From Akebia trifoliata (Eukaryota > Streptophyta > Magnoliopsida > Ranunculales > Lardizabalaceae): DNA of 64,000 bases. Positions 11,435-23,377 of the stretch are shown here, piece by piece. Location: positions 27,100,669 to 27,164,668 of the forward strand of contig CM030715.1 in assembly GCA_017979445.1 (NCBI GenBank), read 5' to 3'. The position numbers and the translations under genes were made by a program. Each line of letters begins with the position of its first letter. Within the stretch, counting starts at the first letter, position 1. Under the pieces are notes generated by a model. It was given only the letters and a program-made list of their open reading frames with translations. It was not told the origin of the DNA and ran no database searches.

Positions 11435-11701
11435 TTAAAAAAATTTTAAAACAGTGTTTTGTATTTTAAAATAAATAATATCTATTTTAATCTCTAAAAG
11501 AATATTAAATATAGTCGCATAACTCAATAAAATGTTTCCCCACTTAATGATTTTCGAGCTAACTTGGCTGAGTTGTTGAATTGACTCAGAAATTTGCCAA
11601 GTTGTTGACTCAATGAGCTTGTTGTATTGAAGTTTGGGGAAAACTCACCTTGAAATCCAATCGAATCGAGTTGACTTGTCTGAGTCAGGTTTAAAAACTA
11701 T
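11310..11701. mobile_element. Non-autonomous DNA element with ATAGTTTTAAAAC ends
   Basis: ATAGTTTTAAAAC at the left and GTTTAAAAACTAT at the right are inverted copies. The interior is full of GAGTCAAGTTGA/TCAACTCGATTC-type words in both orientations, with a (TA)n tract at 11410-11430. Target-site duplication not established. Similar GAGTCAACTC words recur at 16815-16860 without clear ends. Confidence 0.4.
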
Positions 11702-12040
11702 AATTCTATCTAAAGAAAATTTGCCCAGCACTTCTAATTGGCAATCACCAATTAGTATGAGTTTTGGTGTTTTGAACGACAATGATCAAGCTAAACATCC
11801 ATAATTAATGAGCACTTATACTGGGTTTTCTCGTCCATCCTTTGTTTAAGGTGACTCAAACTCTTTAGATCATTTTAAACTTTTGTTTACGAACAAAAAA
11901 ATGAAAAATCCAATGGATTTTCTAGGTTTTTATGAACTCCCAAACAATATTTTCAACGTATCAACAAGTCATCTCGAATTGTGGAAGAGTCATAGTTGTG
12001 GAGGGACTTTTAGGCCTTCCAATCCTTGAGATGAACACTG
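11702..12040. other. Intergenic, nothing recognised
   Basis: AT-rich, only short open frames, no similarity that I recognise on either strand. Confidence 0.5.
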
Positions 12041-12900
12041 TCTTCTGATGGAGAGCTTGGTCTTTATCTAACAATCTCCTCCTCTTATGATGATAATCTG
12101 CCTCTCCTCGACTCGTTCGTTGGTGTTGGTGTTGCTTTGATTAACCTCTTTTGATGGTGGGCTTGGCTTTGATATTTCGACTTCTTCCTCTTTAAGACTG
12201 TTGTCTAACCCTCTTCTGTTTTTTTATGACTTCTACGATGATAGAAGATTAGAAAGTGGGAATGATATTGCCTTGGTGTGGTGCTTGTCAATGATCCTCC
12301 GACAATTTAGTTAGTACTCAAATAATAGAGAAACATGAAGAAGAAGAAGATGAATAGTAGACTTGTAGAGTGATTTTTCTTCTTTTAGAATTTTTAGTCC
12401 ACCAATCAACTAACAGTCCTTTTCTCAGCTTGATAGTTTGATTTTTATAGACAAGATCCAAGGACATGTGTCACCACACGATTGATCCAAGCATTAGTAT
12501 GAGTTGTTCAATTTTAGGTATACTTGAGTGTTTTGGGAAGTGGATCCATCACTTGTTAATGAGATTTCATTATGATGTATAAGTCTTGTAGGTCATTAAT
12601 GTGAAACAAAAAGATCTTTAACACATAGTGTCTCATAAGTTTGATGAGATCTATTTTGTACTTATCCATGCGGAGGTCGTGCTCAGACCTTAAGTACTTG
12701 CTTGAGGTTATTTATGTGCTATGGATTTGGTCGGATATAAGTTACGGATCGAATACAGCCACGGGCTAGGGTCAGCCATATGATATCATTCAAACATGGA
12801 TTGCTTTAACGTATGTTTTGAATGAATCCAAGAGCTCAGACTCTACATTCTTTAGTTTATTTCTTAGGGATGGCTGCGTCAAGTTCTATCATACTCTCTT
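12041..12900 (-). mobile_element. LTR-like segment (probable gypsy-type), minus strand
   Basis: Read on the minus strand there is a TATA-like CTATAAAAATC near 12446-12456. It is followed by a CT/TTC-rich leader (12330-12360) and then GTACTAACTAAATTGTCGGAGG. The ACTAACTT..GTCGGAGG arrangement downstream of a TATA box is typical, from memory, of the R-U5 part of plant Ty3/gypsy LTRs. The boundaries are not fixed and no adjacent internal domain was found, so this may be a decayed solo LTR. Confidence 0.35.
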
Positions 12901-15573
12901 GTTTTGATAAATTTTGTGTTCCTTACTATAAACGAGTGTATGGAAGAACTTTAATCTCTTCCAGGCTTGTCTTGGTTGGCCATGGGTTCTGAGTCTGAAT
13001 TGAAGTCCGACCGAATGGATTGGTTTCCTCTAAGCTAACATTGCTCATTGATCTACACTTATCAACCTAAGGTCCTAACCATATTCTATTTTGGGTGATC
13101 TCGATTTGTACCGAACTTATACTTTACCAATGCAATTTAGTCTTAATTCCATCTAGAGTGAAGGGACCTGACCTTGTTAAGAAGTTGAAATATGTACTCA
13201 GTGGATACTGTGCTTCTCACTCCTTATGGTAGGTCTACGAACTACTAACTCACTTGATTTTGTTTTTTTTATGATGCGTGTCCTTATCGCGTTGCTTGGT
13301 GAAAATGGTTTCCACTCTAGTGATGGATAGCAACAACTATCTTGTTCGAGTCATCTCGTTTTCAGATGAGTTTTAAACATACTCACCAAGTCGGAATAGG
13401 GTTTAAAGCGGTAAGGGAAAACTTAGAAAAAAAAAGGGGAAAGAAATGATAATAAAACAAGAAAACAATAATAAATATAAAAATAAAAAAAATAAAAAAT
13501 AAAAATAATATGAAAATAATATTATACATTTATTTTTTCTATATAAAAAAAAAAAACCTTTTTAGCAAAGAAAAACACTTTTCAATAGTTATGCATGATT
13601 TTTCACACATAATTATACATTTTATGATAAAAATAAGTGTAACGTGTCTTTTAAGAAAAATAATACAATAATAAAAAAATAAATTAAAATCATAACATCA
13701 AGACATTATCATAAAATCCCACATAAACAACCAGAAGACCATATAAATTAATCATTGGGTTACAAAAAATTACTTCTTATTTTTATTTTTGGTGATAAAA
13801 CACATCTTTTTGAAAAAGTCAAATTTTTTTCATTGTTTTAACTGTTATAAGTGCAAAAAGTGCTTTAAACGAGATTTTTCAAAAATAAAAAAATAAAAAA
13901 CAACAGAGTTTTTTGTTACTATGGTTTTGAAATCATGCATGGACCACACATTGAACAACTCATCTCAAATTTATGTCAAGTCCTTGTGATAGATATTTGG
14001 TTGGGAAATAGAATCTTCGAAAAATAAGAAATTTTGTATTTTTGACTTTTAAGATTGCAAAGAACATTATCATTAAGACTTTATTTATGCCCATTCATAG
14101 AAGGATTTGTCTATGGGTTGTAGCAAACATAATCCAGATACAATAAAGCCACGATGAGAATTTTTAAGTAATAATCGTGATATTAATTCTCCTATGAAAT
14201 AATATATAATATATATCTCTGATTCTTAAGCGTCTTTACAAATAGACACGTAAGTTAACAAATAGTGGTATCCATTAGTAAATAATTAATAAATATAATC
14301 ATTCATGGGTAATCAAATAGTTCTCCATTTAAAATTTATTTAACCAAATTATTTATAAAATAAAATCTCAATCTGATTCGGATCCAATCTTGGAAATGTT
14401 TTAATTATAATTGTGAGTGTACCACTAAACTTCAATAATAAAATAATTCCCACATTAATATATAATAAGCGACATCAACCAAAGATAACTTGATACACTT
14501 CACCATGACATGGAATAGTTTCTTTCCACTTCAGCCATACAAGTCGGGCAGCTTTGGTCCCTTATTTGGTGATCTACCAATCCAAAAGATATATTGGACC
14601 CTCTTTTGTTCCAAACTTCTCTAATATGTATTTTAATATAATATTTATTATCCTTGGATTCCCTTCTCTCTAACATCAACTTTTTTTTATTTTTTTTTAT
14701 TTACTAATGATAAAATGACTCGAAAAAACATAATCGTTGTCAGTACGTGATTGACGTGGCGAGGGCATGGAATTGTAGATCTTTTTTCTTTTTTTATCCC
14801 GAAACAAAGATATATGGCTACGTGCACTTGTCATGGCAATCGCGTATATTTTTCTGAGTCAAATTATCATGACCTCTTTATTTATTTATTTATTTATTTT
14901 TTCGTTCTTTCAATGAGAGAGATGCCTCATCTACCACTTGGCTTAATCATTTAGAGATAGCATGCTAGAGAGAAAGAGAAAGGCCATCAGCTCATGATTT
15001 CTTGGGCATCAACTATGGTTGGTTGTGCACCCAACACTACTAGATGTTGGTTGCCTAACAATTTATACGGACCTTACATTGATTACAACTGTAATATTAA
15101 TTTAATTAAAAAAAATGCTAAAGTGACTTGAAATAACTCTGAGGGTGAAAAATCATAATTTTTTATCGACATATGAGTTTTATGCACTCGAGGACAATCG
15201 ATAGCTCTATGCACGTTCAAATGCTACTTTGGGTCATTATAGGAAGCTTCTATTTAATTTTGATGTATTTTCTTTAAATATATTGATGTACATCCATAGC
15301 AAAATATTGGCACAATTTAATTGATAGTTTTTTTTTTTTTTTTTAATATTTTGATGGGCATCTCCCCTCATATCAGGAAATATTTCCATGAATGATGAAG
15401 TTTGATTAAAATAAAAATTTTAAATATAAAAATGCAAGATTTTAGTAAAAAATATTTTGACAACAATAAATTTGGACAAAAGTATTCTTTATTGAAAATT
15501 ATCCGAAAAATTTACCAATATTATAATAATAACAAAACTTATGAACTAGTTGTAAATTTTTTATAATAATAAA
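12901..15573. other. Long AT-rich stretch, no gene recognised
   Basis: Strongly AT-rich with A- and T-runs (13430-13560, 14680-14710) and a TTTA microsatellite at 14877-14900. No frame above about 70 codons has recognisable similarity, and no complete transposon could be delimited. Confidence 0.5.
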
Positions 15574-15589
15574 ATGATTGATCCATTTT

Positions 15590-15771
15590 TCAATGGCTTG
15601 ATCATGAACTCTCTTAAAAATTGCAACTCCAAGCCTTCTCCTTCCTTTTCAGAGGACTCTCGTCCCTCCAACGCTACTTATGTCCATGTCCATGCCCGTG
15701 CCAACCAAATGTCTAAGCTAGTCACTCCCAGATCTAACATGGTCAATCAGAAGCTAATTGTACCCTAATCA
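15590..15771 (+). pseudogene. Possible bHLH transcription-factor relic
   Basis: A short frame reads NCNSKPSPSFSEDSRPSN, then ATYVHVHARANQ. In BEE/CIB-type plant bHLH proteins a Ser-rich, acidic stretch leads into YxHVRAxRGQAT and then the basic region SHSLAER. Here the YVHVHAR part is visible. The following nucleotides (AGTCACTCCC) recall SHS in another frame, but the basic-helix-loop-helix itself is not open. It is therefore at best a broken exon. The match rests on about 30 residues and could be chance. Confidence 0.25.
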
Positions 15772-17211
15772 CTGGTCTCTTAAGTTGAAAAATTCATATT
15801 GGATACAAAAAAGATCTTAGACAACGATTTTTTAAATGATGTTTATTCTTCTAATGAAAAGATGTGCGTAAGAGAGAATTTTAGATATTGATTTTCTCAA
15901 AATCGATGTCTAAAGTCTAACACATTTTGGGACGACCCCTCCAACCGTGAAAACTACACTTTAGATGTTATTTAAAAAAAAAAAAAGTTGATATCTATTT
16001 ATTAAAATAAATAATAAAAAATTTAAAATCTTTTTGTTTTTGTTTTGTAATAGTGAATTGTGTTCATCTAATCATCATAGAAAATCGAAGGACCATCGAT
16101 ATCCTTCTTTTTGAGGCCGGTTATAAGTGCTAAACACATAAATACACCCTAAAATCTGTTTATATATTTAAAACCTTAGTGACAAATACAATGTATCCTA
16201 ACTTACAAAATACAGCTTCGAGTACAAACATACAAGAAGGACCACTCAAGTTCTCCAAACACAGGATAAGATTTGGAAACCAAATGCAGCCAATTAAATG
16301 GAAACAAATTATAGCATGCCACGTGGCACGTAAATGTGAAGCAATATCCTTGGAAGCCGGCATGTAAATTCCATGTAGTACTATAGTATCCATATATGAT
16401 ATATGCTAACACGTCGAGATATTACATTCTACGATTAACTTTTATTTATTTAAATTTAAATAAAAATCCCAAAATGACAGCTCGATTGTTAAGGACTTCG
16501 TCAAACGTTTGGGCCACACGTGTCTCTTTTGCGTTGAATACGAAGCAAAAGCTAAAGGTTAAAGTGATCCCCAAAAGTCTTGCAGTTGAAACTTGAAACG
16601 GCTATCTGGATTGGAATATTTTTGTTTATTTATTATACAAAGGACCGTTTGCCCAACGTTGAAGTTGAAAGGAAGGTATCCTTTGAAATTTCAACTTAAT
16701 GTGAAGTTACTTAAATAAGCTCATTGTTCTTCTTTTTTTTTTTTTCTTTTTTTTTTCCCAAGGAGATGATGTTGAAGAAATTCTCAAATACAATTGAAAT
16801 AAAATTTGAAAAATCGACTCAATGAGTCTATTGAGTCAACTCAATTTGATAATTCACAAATAAACTCAATCAAGATTGTGAATGGACCAAGTATTGGTCC
16901 GGTCCGTCATGGATCAGGTTCGAGTAGTGTAATTAGGCTCCTCTAAGTATAAGGTGTTTGGGATTGATTTTTGGTGGTGAAATCATGTTATATAGCATGT
17001 GTAGACGCAAATTCTAATAGAAAATTATAAATGGATAAGAAAATATTCTTAAGATTATGAAGAGAATCGTGATTTAAGTATCAAGTAGAGATGAGATTAT
17101 TTATTTGTTAAATGTATATAACTTAGGTGTTAAAGGCTCTTTGACAGATATCACCTGTGCCCAATGAAGGAAGGAAGCATTTAACAAAGAGAAGAGAAAT
17201 TTGATCTATGA
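15772..17211. other. AT-rich stretch, no gene recognised
   Basis: No supported gene. Several overlapping short frames on both strands between 16160 and 16600 are mutually exclusive and carry no recognised domain. A G-box-like CACGTGG core occurs at 16320-16328 in a GCCACGTGGC palindrome, and another CACGTG at about 16517, but no nearby gene gives them a role. Confidence 0.45.
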
Positions 17212-17223
17212 AGTTAAATATCG

Positions 17224-17411
17224 GTGTAGTGGTAGCACTTCAGGGTCAAGGGATGTGCTTCCCCTGTGGTCTCAAGTTTGAATCCCACCGACTATTAATA
17301 TCAGTGACCACGAATCGTAGAATTAAAACTCTATTTTGCAAGTCTTGTTCGAGGAAAAAGGAGTAGTTGGTGCGCACAAGCTGGTATAGATACCCTTGTA
17401 ATAATAAAAAG
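17224..17411 (+). mobile_element. tRNA-derived SINE with 12-bp target-site duplication
   Basis: AGTTAAATATCG occurs at 17212-17223 and 17412-17423, bracketing the element. The head GTGTAGTGGTAGCA resembles a Pol III A box and CAAGTTTGAATCCC a B box, about 40 bp apart as in tRNA-derived SINEs. The tail ends GGTATAGATACCC, then TTGTAATAATAAAAAG. The body is 188 bp. The well-preserved duplication suggests a fairly recent insertion. Confidence 0.85.
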
Positions 17412-17423
17412 AGTTAAATATCG

Positions 17424-18450
17424 ATTTCGAGGTGATGTGATCAGAGTTGAAAATCGTATTTATAATAATAAGCTAAGTTCCCAAATCAAGACTACGTTGA
17501 GTTTTAGTATCAGATCAATTCAAACTTCAATTTAGTCTAGTTAACTTGAGTTTAAGAATGAGTCGTGCTAGAGTAAGCTCAATTCATACAAATCATAAGA
17601 AGAAAAACAAAAAGTATTTTGCAAGAAATTTTATATTGTTGACATTATAAAATCCACTACTTTAATTCGGACATCAAATGTATAAAAATCAAATCTTATT
17701 ATATACATGATTTTATCAAAATAATTTGGTTTTAGAATCATTTTACTCAATTATTGTTTGAGAATATATTAGTTAGAGTTTAGTATAAGTGTATATGATC
17801 ACTATGATCTTAACCATTTGATTGATGGACCTTTGGTTAGCTTATAAAATCCAATTCAGTTTTAACCATTCGATCAATAGTGGCCAGATGTCAAGTCAAG
17901 AGACCATTTGATAATTTTTAGCCCACTAATTTGAATTGTTAAATTTGATTTAATGATATTAAATCATGGAATAATTTGATCTTTTTGTCGGACTATTACG
18001 ATAATTTGATAAATCACCCCCTGATGGAATCGGTTTTGAGCTTCATAATTAGTGTTTGTTGGGGGACCATAGCACATGGCACCACTTATGATAGCACATG
18101 GTTTTTGCTAAAATGGGGGTCTGAACATTTCCACTAGCCAACGGTTTAAAACTCCAAATTCGACTCTAACTCATCTCCCCCAACAACTCAACTCATAACT
18201 CACGATTCAATTAGAAAAAGTCAATAAATAAAATATATATAGAGGGGAAAAATATAGGATGAAAAAAATACATCATCTATCTCGAAGATAAATCACTGTC
18301 ATTAGATTTTACAATTTACATGATCGAGATTGTGAGTGAAGATATGAGTTCAAATAAATATTTTTTTTCTGTCTATATAATATAAAATTCACGTGACGAA
18401 AATGAATTTAAACTTGCCCTAAATTTCATCATAGAGGAATGAAAGTTTTC
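17424..18450. other. Intergenic AT-rich DNA, nothing recognised
   Basis: Only short frames and AT-rich words; a short (TA) run at about 18232-18240. No element ends or coding similarity could be identified. Confidence 0.5.
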
Positions 18451-18638
18451 AATTAAGGGTTGGGATCTGTTGACTTATGAAGAATGACACGATCTCAACC
18501 TTTTAAACATAAACTCCACCGATTGAAATTTATTCTTGAAATAAGGATTATAGACATTTGTACCATTTGGAAATATGTAAATCCCATCCATTGAATTTTA
18601 TGTTTAAACGGTTGAGATCATGAGTTTATTGATCAATT
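18451..18638. mobile_element. Degraded palindromic MITE related to the 33.9-kb element
   Basis: The left arm GATCTCAACCTTTTAAACAT and the right arm ATGTTTAAACGGTTGAGATC are inverted copies about 100 bp apart. The right arm shares ATTTTATGTTTAAACGGT with the element at 33914-34134, which suggests one family. The ends are eroded and no target duplication is visible. Confidence 0.5.
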
Positions 18639-19069
18639 AAATGTTAAAATAAAGTTTCTTTTGTTTTTTTTTTTTTTAATTAGAAATATATGGCTACAGT
18701 GGCAAGGGCATTTCCGTCAAAAGAAAAATTCAGAATGACATTGTTGTAAATATCGTAACATGCGTGACACGCCGTAATTTACAGGGAAGCAGTAGTATTC
18801 TATTATACTGCGAACATACGTGGAAGGTTTTTGAGAGTCCACGAAAGCTGTAAAACAAACGGCACAAATATTTGTCGTTTTGTGCTGCCCATAGCTTTTG
18901 TAGCCATTGGATTCGAGTCAGAATTCCGCAAACCAACGTTCTCTAGTTAATGGATTGGCAGGTCTGGTTAAGTTAAACAAACAACTAGAAACCCTAATGG
19001 GCCCCAATACTGGACCAAAATACCCTCGAAACCCGACTTATTTACCGTTCTCATATCTTCTTCAGTTCC

Positions 19070-19077
19070 TATAAATA
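19070..19077 (+). promoter_or_regulatory. TATA box of the serine-rich protein gene
   Basis: TATAAATA lies about 140 bp upstream of the start codon. The transcript would begin roughly 30 bp downstream. The leader contains a long CT-rich tract (19147-19204, with (CT)n just before the ATG), a feature frequent in plant 5' leaders and core promoters. Confidence 0.7.
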
Positions 19078-19215
19078 GAGGGCTTGAGGGAAGCTAGGTT
19101 TGCCAAAATAGAGAGCGATAGGAACATTTTAAAGAGAATAAACTTTCTCTCTCTTACATCTTTCTAGGCTTTCTCTCTTACATCTCTCTCTCTCTCTCTC
19201 TCTTCTGAAACAACA

Positions 19216-19842
19216 ATGGCGACTTCTAGAACCAGATCGAGTGGTCCAGTTCTACCTAGAGGGAACGGATTCCAGAGATCTCTCTCACCTGCTGGAAGGT
19301 TTTGCTCTTCGTCGTTGTATTCTTCGTCTTCATCGGCTTTCGCTTCTTCAAGTTCGAATTTCTCGTCTCAATCTACTGGTTTCTTTCACAGATCTACATC
19401 ACCAACTCGTGTAAACCTCCATGGATCGATCTCATCTGCTTCGACCGTTCGTTTCTCGATCGAGCGACCGAGTTCTCCAAGTAGATCGATCGCTGTTTCT
19501 CCTCGTGATCAGGTAGTTAAAAAACAGAACAATCGGTTACCTGCACCGTCCTCTCAGAAGAGAACATGTATGTGTTCGCCAACATCGCATCCTGGATCGT
19601 TTCGGTGTAGTCTCCATAAGAACTTGAACAATCATCCTGTTTCGTATCCTTCGAATAGATTAAACGCTCGTAGATCAGCCATGACGAATTCACTTGTTAG
19701 GATTGGTACTGTTGAGGGAGATTTGGTAAAGAGAGCTTTGGCTGCTTTGATACGACCTTCGTCTCATCAGCAGAAGAGAAGAGCTGCGTTTCAGCCAAGA
19801 CAGAGTCGGCTTTCGGTCATGTCGAGGGCTGAGGATTTTTGA
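19216..19842 (+). CDS. Serine-rich plant protein of unknown function (complete, single exon)
   Basis: A 208-residue intronless frame. The N-terminal half (about residues 1-90) is dominated by Ser with Arg, Pro and Phe. A motif RPSSPSRSIAVSP lies near residues 84-96, then the most diagnostic segment CMCSPTSHPGSFRCSLHK at about 117-134. A basic C-terminal region follows (residues 155-200, with LVKRALAALIRPS). This order matches the land-plant 'serine-rich protein-like' family, recalled for example as Arabidopsis AT5G11090 and AT5G25280, and the length is normal for it. There is no signal peptide, membrane segment or catalytic motif. The biochemical role is unknown to me. The Cys/His cluster C-x-C-(10)-C-(3)-H could bind metal, which is inference. 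The ATG follows AACAACA, is the first after the TATA box, and opens the conserved Ser-rich start. Base composition is more GC-rich than the flanks, and the frame has no defects. Confidence 0.9.
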   Translation: MATSRTRSSGPVLPRGNGFQRSLSPAGRFCSSSLYSSSSSAFASSSSNFSSQSTGFFHRSTSPTRVNLHGSISSASTVRFSIERPSSPSRSIAVSPRDQVVKKQNNRLPAPSSQKRTCMCSPTSHPGSFRCSLHKNLNNHPVSYPSNRLNARRSAMTNSLVRIGTVEGDLVKRALAALIRPSSHQQKRRAAFQPRQSRLSVMSRAEDF

Positions 19843-20110
19843 TTTTGTGTAACAGGTTTACTTCTGTTATCTTTTACATCAGATTTCGGCACTGAAGGAG
19901 GAAAACATGGATCAACGAATCGCAATTAGACGGATCGATGAACAGAGTGAAGAATGATTCGGTTTTTGTATTTTGGACACCGAAACCCTAATAAGCCCTA
20001 TAAGCTGTACAGGACATCGAACCGTCTCTCCTTTGTATATAATACTTGCAGCCATTGATGGCTATGGAAGGAGTAATCAGAGATTAAATTTTATTCTTTC
20101 TTTTTAGAAC
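19843..20110 (+). other. 3' untranslated region of the serine-rich protein gene
   Basis: Sequence after the TGA stop keeps gene-like composition to about 20060. TTTGTATATAATACTTG at about 20032-20048 and ATTAAATTTTATTC at about 20083-20096 are plausible plant polyadenylation signals. The exact end cannot be fixed. Confidence 0.4.
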
Positions 20111-22231
20111 TCAAATCAACTAAAATTAAATCTTTGATTAAATTTTGACAAATTAAGCAAAACTGGTTTGCTTGGAATCATCATCCATCGTTAATAACTG
20201 AAATGACGATTGCCGTCTTCTGTGTTCGCAGCGTAACGTTATCTGTTGGACTTGCCGTTAAGTTACCCGTCTATTTTGACGTTTTAAGTTCACCGTTATT
20301 CTATGGACCACGTATTGTACGTACCTTCGTCGCATATGCACACCTGTTGCGTTTCGTGGAGGTGAAGTAGTATTATTCTTTTATTTTATTCGTTTATTTA
20401 TTATTTTCTTTTTCTGATTTTTTATTATTATTTTTTTTTTGTTGCAGGTTTGATTCGGTGCGTTGGATGTGGACTAAGCTTTATTTTTCAACTTAACCGA
20501 AAAATAAGACTTTTAATTAATTAAAGAATTTTAAAATGTTAATTGATGAAAAAACAAATTAAAAATTAAAAATTAAATTGCATATAACTTCATTAATTTT
20601 TAATTATTAAATTGTATTTCAAAAAAGTTATCTGATGAAACTAAGCACAGACTAATATTCTTAGGGCGAAAAAATAAATCAAAGAAAATTAAAAATACAT
20701 ATAACTGTATTACTTTTTAATTAATGAATTTAAATATTAATTGATGAACTTATATTTATGAACTATGATGTCAAAAACAGATAAAAATAAAAATAAATGT
20801 ACAAGTAAAAAACATGAAATCTTTTCTTTAAATTATAAAAGAATGCCACTGACTTTCGTCCGTTATTTTGCCAATGTGCACTTCAGTAACGGTAGATTTT
20901 GGCAAGGATTGCAGGGGTATCTTGGTAATTTCATAAGACTCGAACAGTGTCGACACATGGAACAGGACGTTTCACAGCTGACAGCAAAACCACCTCGAAT
21001 AAATACTTTAAAGTTGGATTTGACCAAATCAGCAGCGGTGTCAACCTTGCGGAATCATCTCAAAATTAAGAGTGATTATCGGGCAGACCAATCTGTTGCA
21101 ATTTTATTACAAAAACTCCTTGCTTTATCAAGTTTGTTACATTAACAGGCTGGAAAAACCAAGATTAAAAGTAATTATAATAATAATCATTTATGGGTTG
21201 AAATTGGATAACAATCCATTCCAATGTATATTAATTAACAAATTAACATCATCAATTTAAATTTTATGATGTCTATCCCATTCAAGGGTTGTTTCTTGGG
21301 TAATAAACTTGATAACCTAAGGTTTGGCAGGTAATAAATTTGCTTCATAAAATGATTCTCTTGGAGTTTGTCATAACTCATAACTCCAAGGGAGTTTTTG
21401 TATTAAAAATATAATAGTTAAATCTATCGGGTAAATCCTGTTGAAAATTTTGACTTTTGAAATCGAGAATAATTCAATGAAGGAAGAAGATCGGATCTGA
21501 GATCTAATGATCTAAATTGCATCCTATCGAAAGTATGTGTCTCATACCTTTTAATCAACACCTATTAGTTGAATCTGTATGATTTGATGATTCTAATCTC
21601 ATCTGATCAGTTGTCATTTGATCTAACTGATCCGATCATCCTTGATTAGATACCAATCATGAATCAATACACATGATCGATTCTGATAGTGTACTAACTT
21701 GATGCAAAATACCAAATCGTTATTAATTAGGTACTATTTTGATCAATCGTATCCGATCGATTCTCGATCGGATACTAACGTGATTGTGTGGTGTAGATCG
21801 TACTCGTTCCATCAAATACAACCGTTGGATGGTTTCGTATCCTAAAAATTTTAAGGCTTCCCAACTCTTTGCGACGATGCACACATGTAAAGTTCAAAGT
21901 GCGCTTCAAAACGCCCTAATTACCCAATCGTTCTTTTGCACGATTCACGTGTGAGTGCGAGGGTGGTGCTTACACTACCTTGAAGCACTAGATCAAAGCA
22001 TTAAAATTATGACACAAATATAACTAACTATGTTGACTACTACTTATAAGATACACCACTATCTCATTTGTGAGTAATATAGGATTAAACCTTATATACA
22101 CAAAAACCTCAAAAATCTAACTTAAGAAAAAACCAAAGAAATAAATCACAAATTTGATTTTATTTTGAAAATATTCAATAAGCCCCCACTATTTCAAATA
22201 TAAATAGTACAATATATGTACAATACATATA
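20111..22231. other. AT-rich intergenic stretch
   Basis: One 126-codon frame at 20765-21145 has no recognisable domain and atypical Lys/Asn-rich composition, so I do not call it a gene. Multiple GATCGATT/CGATCGG words at 21600-21790 suggest an old repeat without definable ends. Confidence 0.45.
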
Positions 22232-22588
22232 TGGGTAGCGTTCAATGGCTAACTTTTTGGCAAAACATTTTTCAAAACATGAGTTAAAAGTTTTGGAATG
22301 GGCTGATTTTTGGTGAGGATGATCTCTACGGTGAGGAGATCATCTTCACGAAAAATCAGTCCATTCCAAAACTTCTAACCCATGTTTACAAGTTAAAAAA
22401 TTGTGGACCGTCCATTTTTTGTAAACTATTTTTGATGGGGTTAGAAGTTTTGGAATGGGCTGATTTTTGGTGATGATGATCTCCTCACCGTAAAGATCAT
22501 CCTCACCAAAAATCAGCCCATCCCAAAACTTCTAACTCATGTTTTGAAAAATGTTTTGTCAAAAAGTTAGCCATTAAACGGGACCTAT
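22232..22588. mobile_element. Palindromic TA-flanked MITE, copy 7
   Basis: The ends GGGTAGCGTTCAATGGCTAA and the reverse complement of TTAGCCATTAAACGGGACC pair. Two GGAATGGGCTGATTTTTGG hairpin modules flank a spacer with GTGGACCGTCCA. It is the first of three copies in a row separated only by (TA)n at about 22587-22597 and 22984-22994. Confidence 0.87.
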
Positions 22589-22597
22589 ATATATATA

Positions 22598-22985
22598 GGG
22601 AGCGGTTCAGCAACCCTAAAGTTTGTCAAGTTTGGTGCCAAACATTTTTTGTAAATCACTTTTGATGGTGTTAGAAGTTTTAAAATAGGCTGATTTTTTG
22701 TGAGGATGATCTCTACGGTGAAGAGATCATCCTCATAAAAAATCAGCTCATTTTGAAACTTCTAAGCCTAGTTTACAAGTTGAAGAATGGTGGACCTTCC
22801 AATTTTTATAAATCACTTTTGATGGGGTTAGAAGTTTTAGAATAGGCTGATTTTTGGTGAGGATGATCTCCTCATCATATAGATCATCCTCACAAAAAAT
22901 CAGCTCATTCCAAAGCTCTAACCCATATTTTGAAAAATGTTTGGCACCAAACTTGGCAAACTTTAGGGCTGCTGAACCGTCCCCA
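22598..22985. mobile_element. Palindromic TA-flanked MITE, copy 8
   Basis: The ends GGTTCAGCAACCCTAAAGTT and the inverse of ACTTTAGGGCTGCTGAACC form terminal inverted repeats. The first hairpin follows after AAGTTTGGTGCCAAACATTT, which is itself palindromic and recurs inverted at the right. The short open frames across this element are by-products of its palindromic structure. Confidence 0.87.
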
Positions 22986-22994
22986 TATATATAT

Positions 22995-23355
22995 GGGAAA
23001 TGTTCAACACCCAACATTTTGCCCAACATGTTTTGTCCTACATGGGTTAGAAGTTTTGGAATAGGTTGATTTTTGGTGAGGATGATATCTACGGTGAGGA
23101 GATCATCCTCACCAAAAATCAACTCATTTCAAATCTTCTAACCCCGTGTTTACAAGTTGAAAAATTGTGGACCGTCCATTTTTTGTAAACCATTTGTAAT
23201 GGGGTTAGAAATGGGCTGATTTTTTGTGAGGATGATATCTTCACCATAGAGATCATCCTCACCAAAATTCAGCCTATTCCAAAACTTTTAACCCATGTAG
23301 GACAAAACATGTTGGGCAAATTGTTGGGCAAAATGTTGGATGCCGAACGGGACCA
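22995..23355. mobile_element. Palindromic TA-flanked MITE, copy 9
   Basis: The ends GTTCAACACCCAACATTTTG and the inverse of CAAAATGTTGGATGCCGAAC pair. Two hairpin modules and the GGACCGTCC spacer are present, though the second hairpin is shortened at 23203-23220. (TA)n lies on both sides (22984-22994 and 23355-23377). Confidence 0.87.
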
Positions 23356-23377
23356 TATATATATATATATATATAAT

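Noticed and set aside
19302..19484. 60-codon frame inside the serine-rich gene
   Set aside because: Out-of-frame shadow of a well-supported conserved coding sequence.
20765..21145. 126-codon open frame downstream of the serine-rich gene
   Set aside because: Lys/Asn-rich start, no domain, no promoter or homology that I recognise; length is possible by chance in AT-rich DNA.
22748..23122. 124-codon minus-strand frame and overlapping plus-strand frames
   Set aside because: They lie wholly inside palindromic MITEs; the hairpin symmetry keeps both strands open and yields repeated peptides such as EDDL..III/ILTKNQP in several copies.
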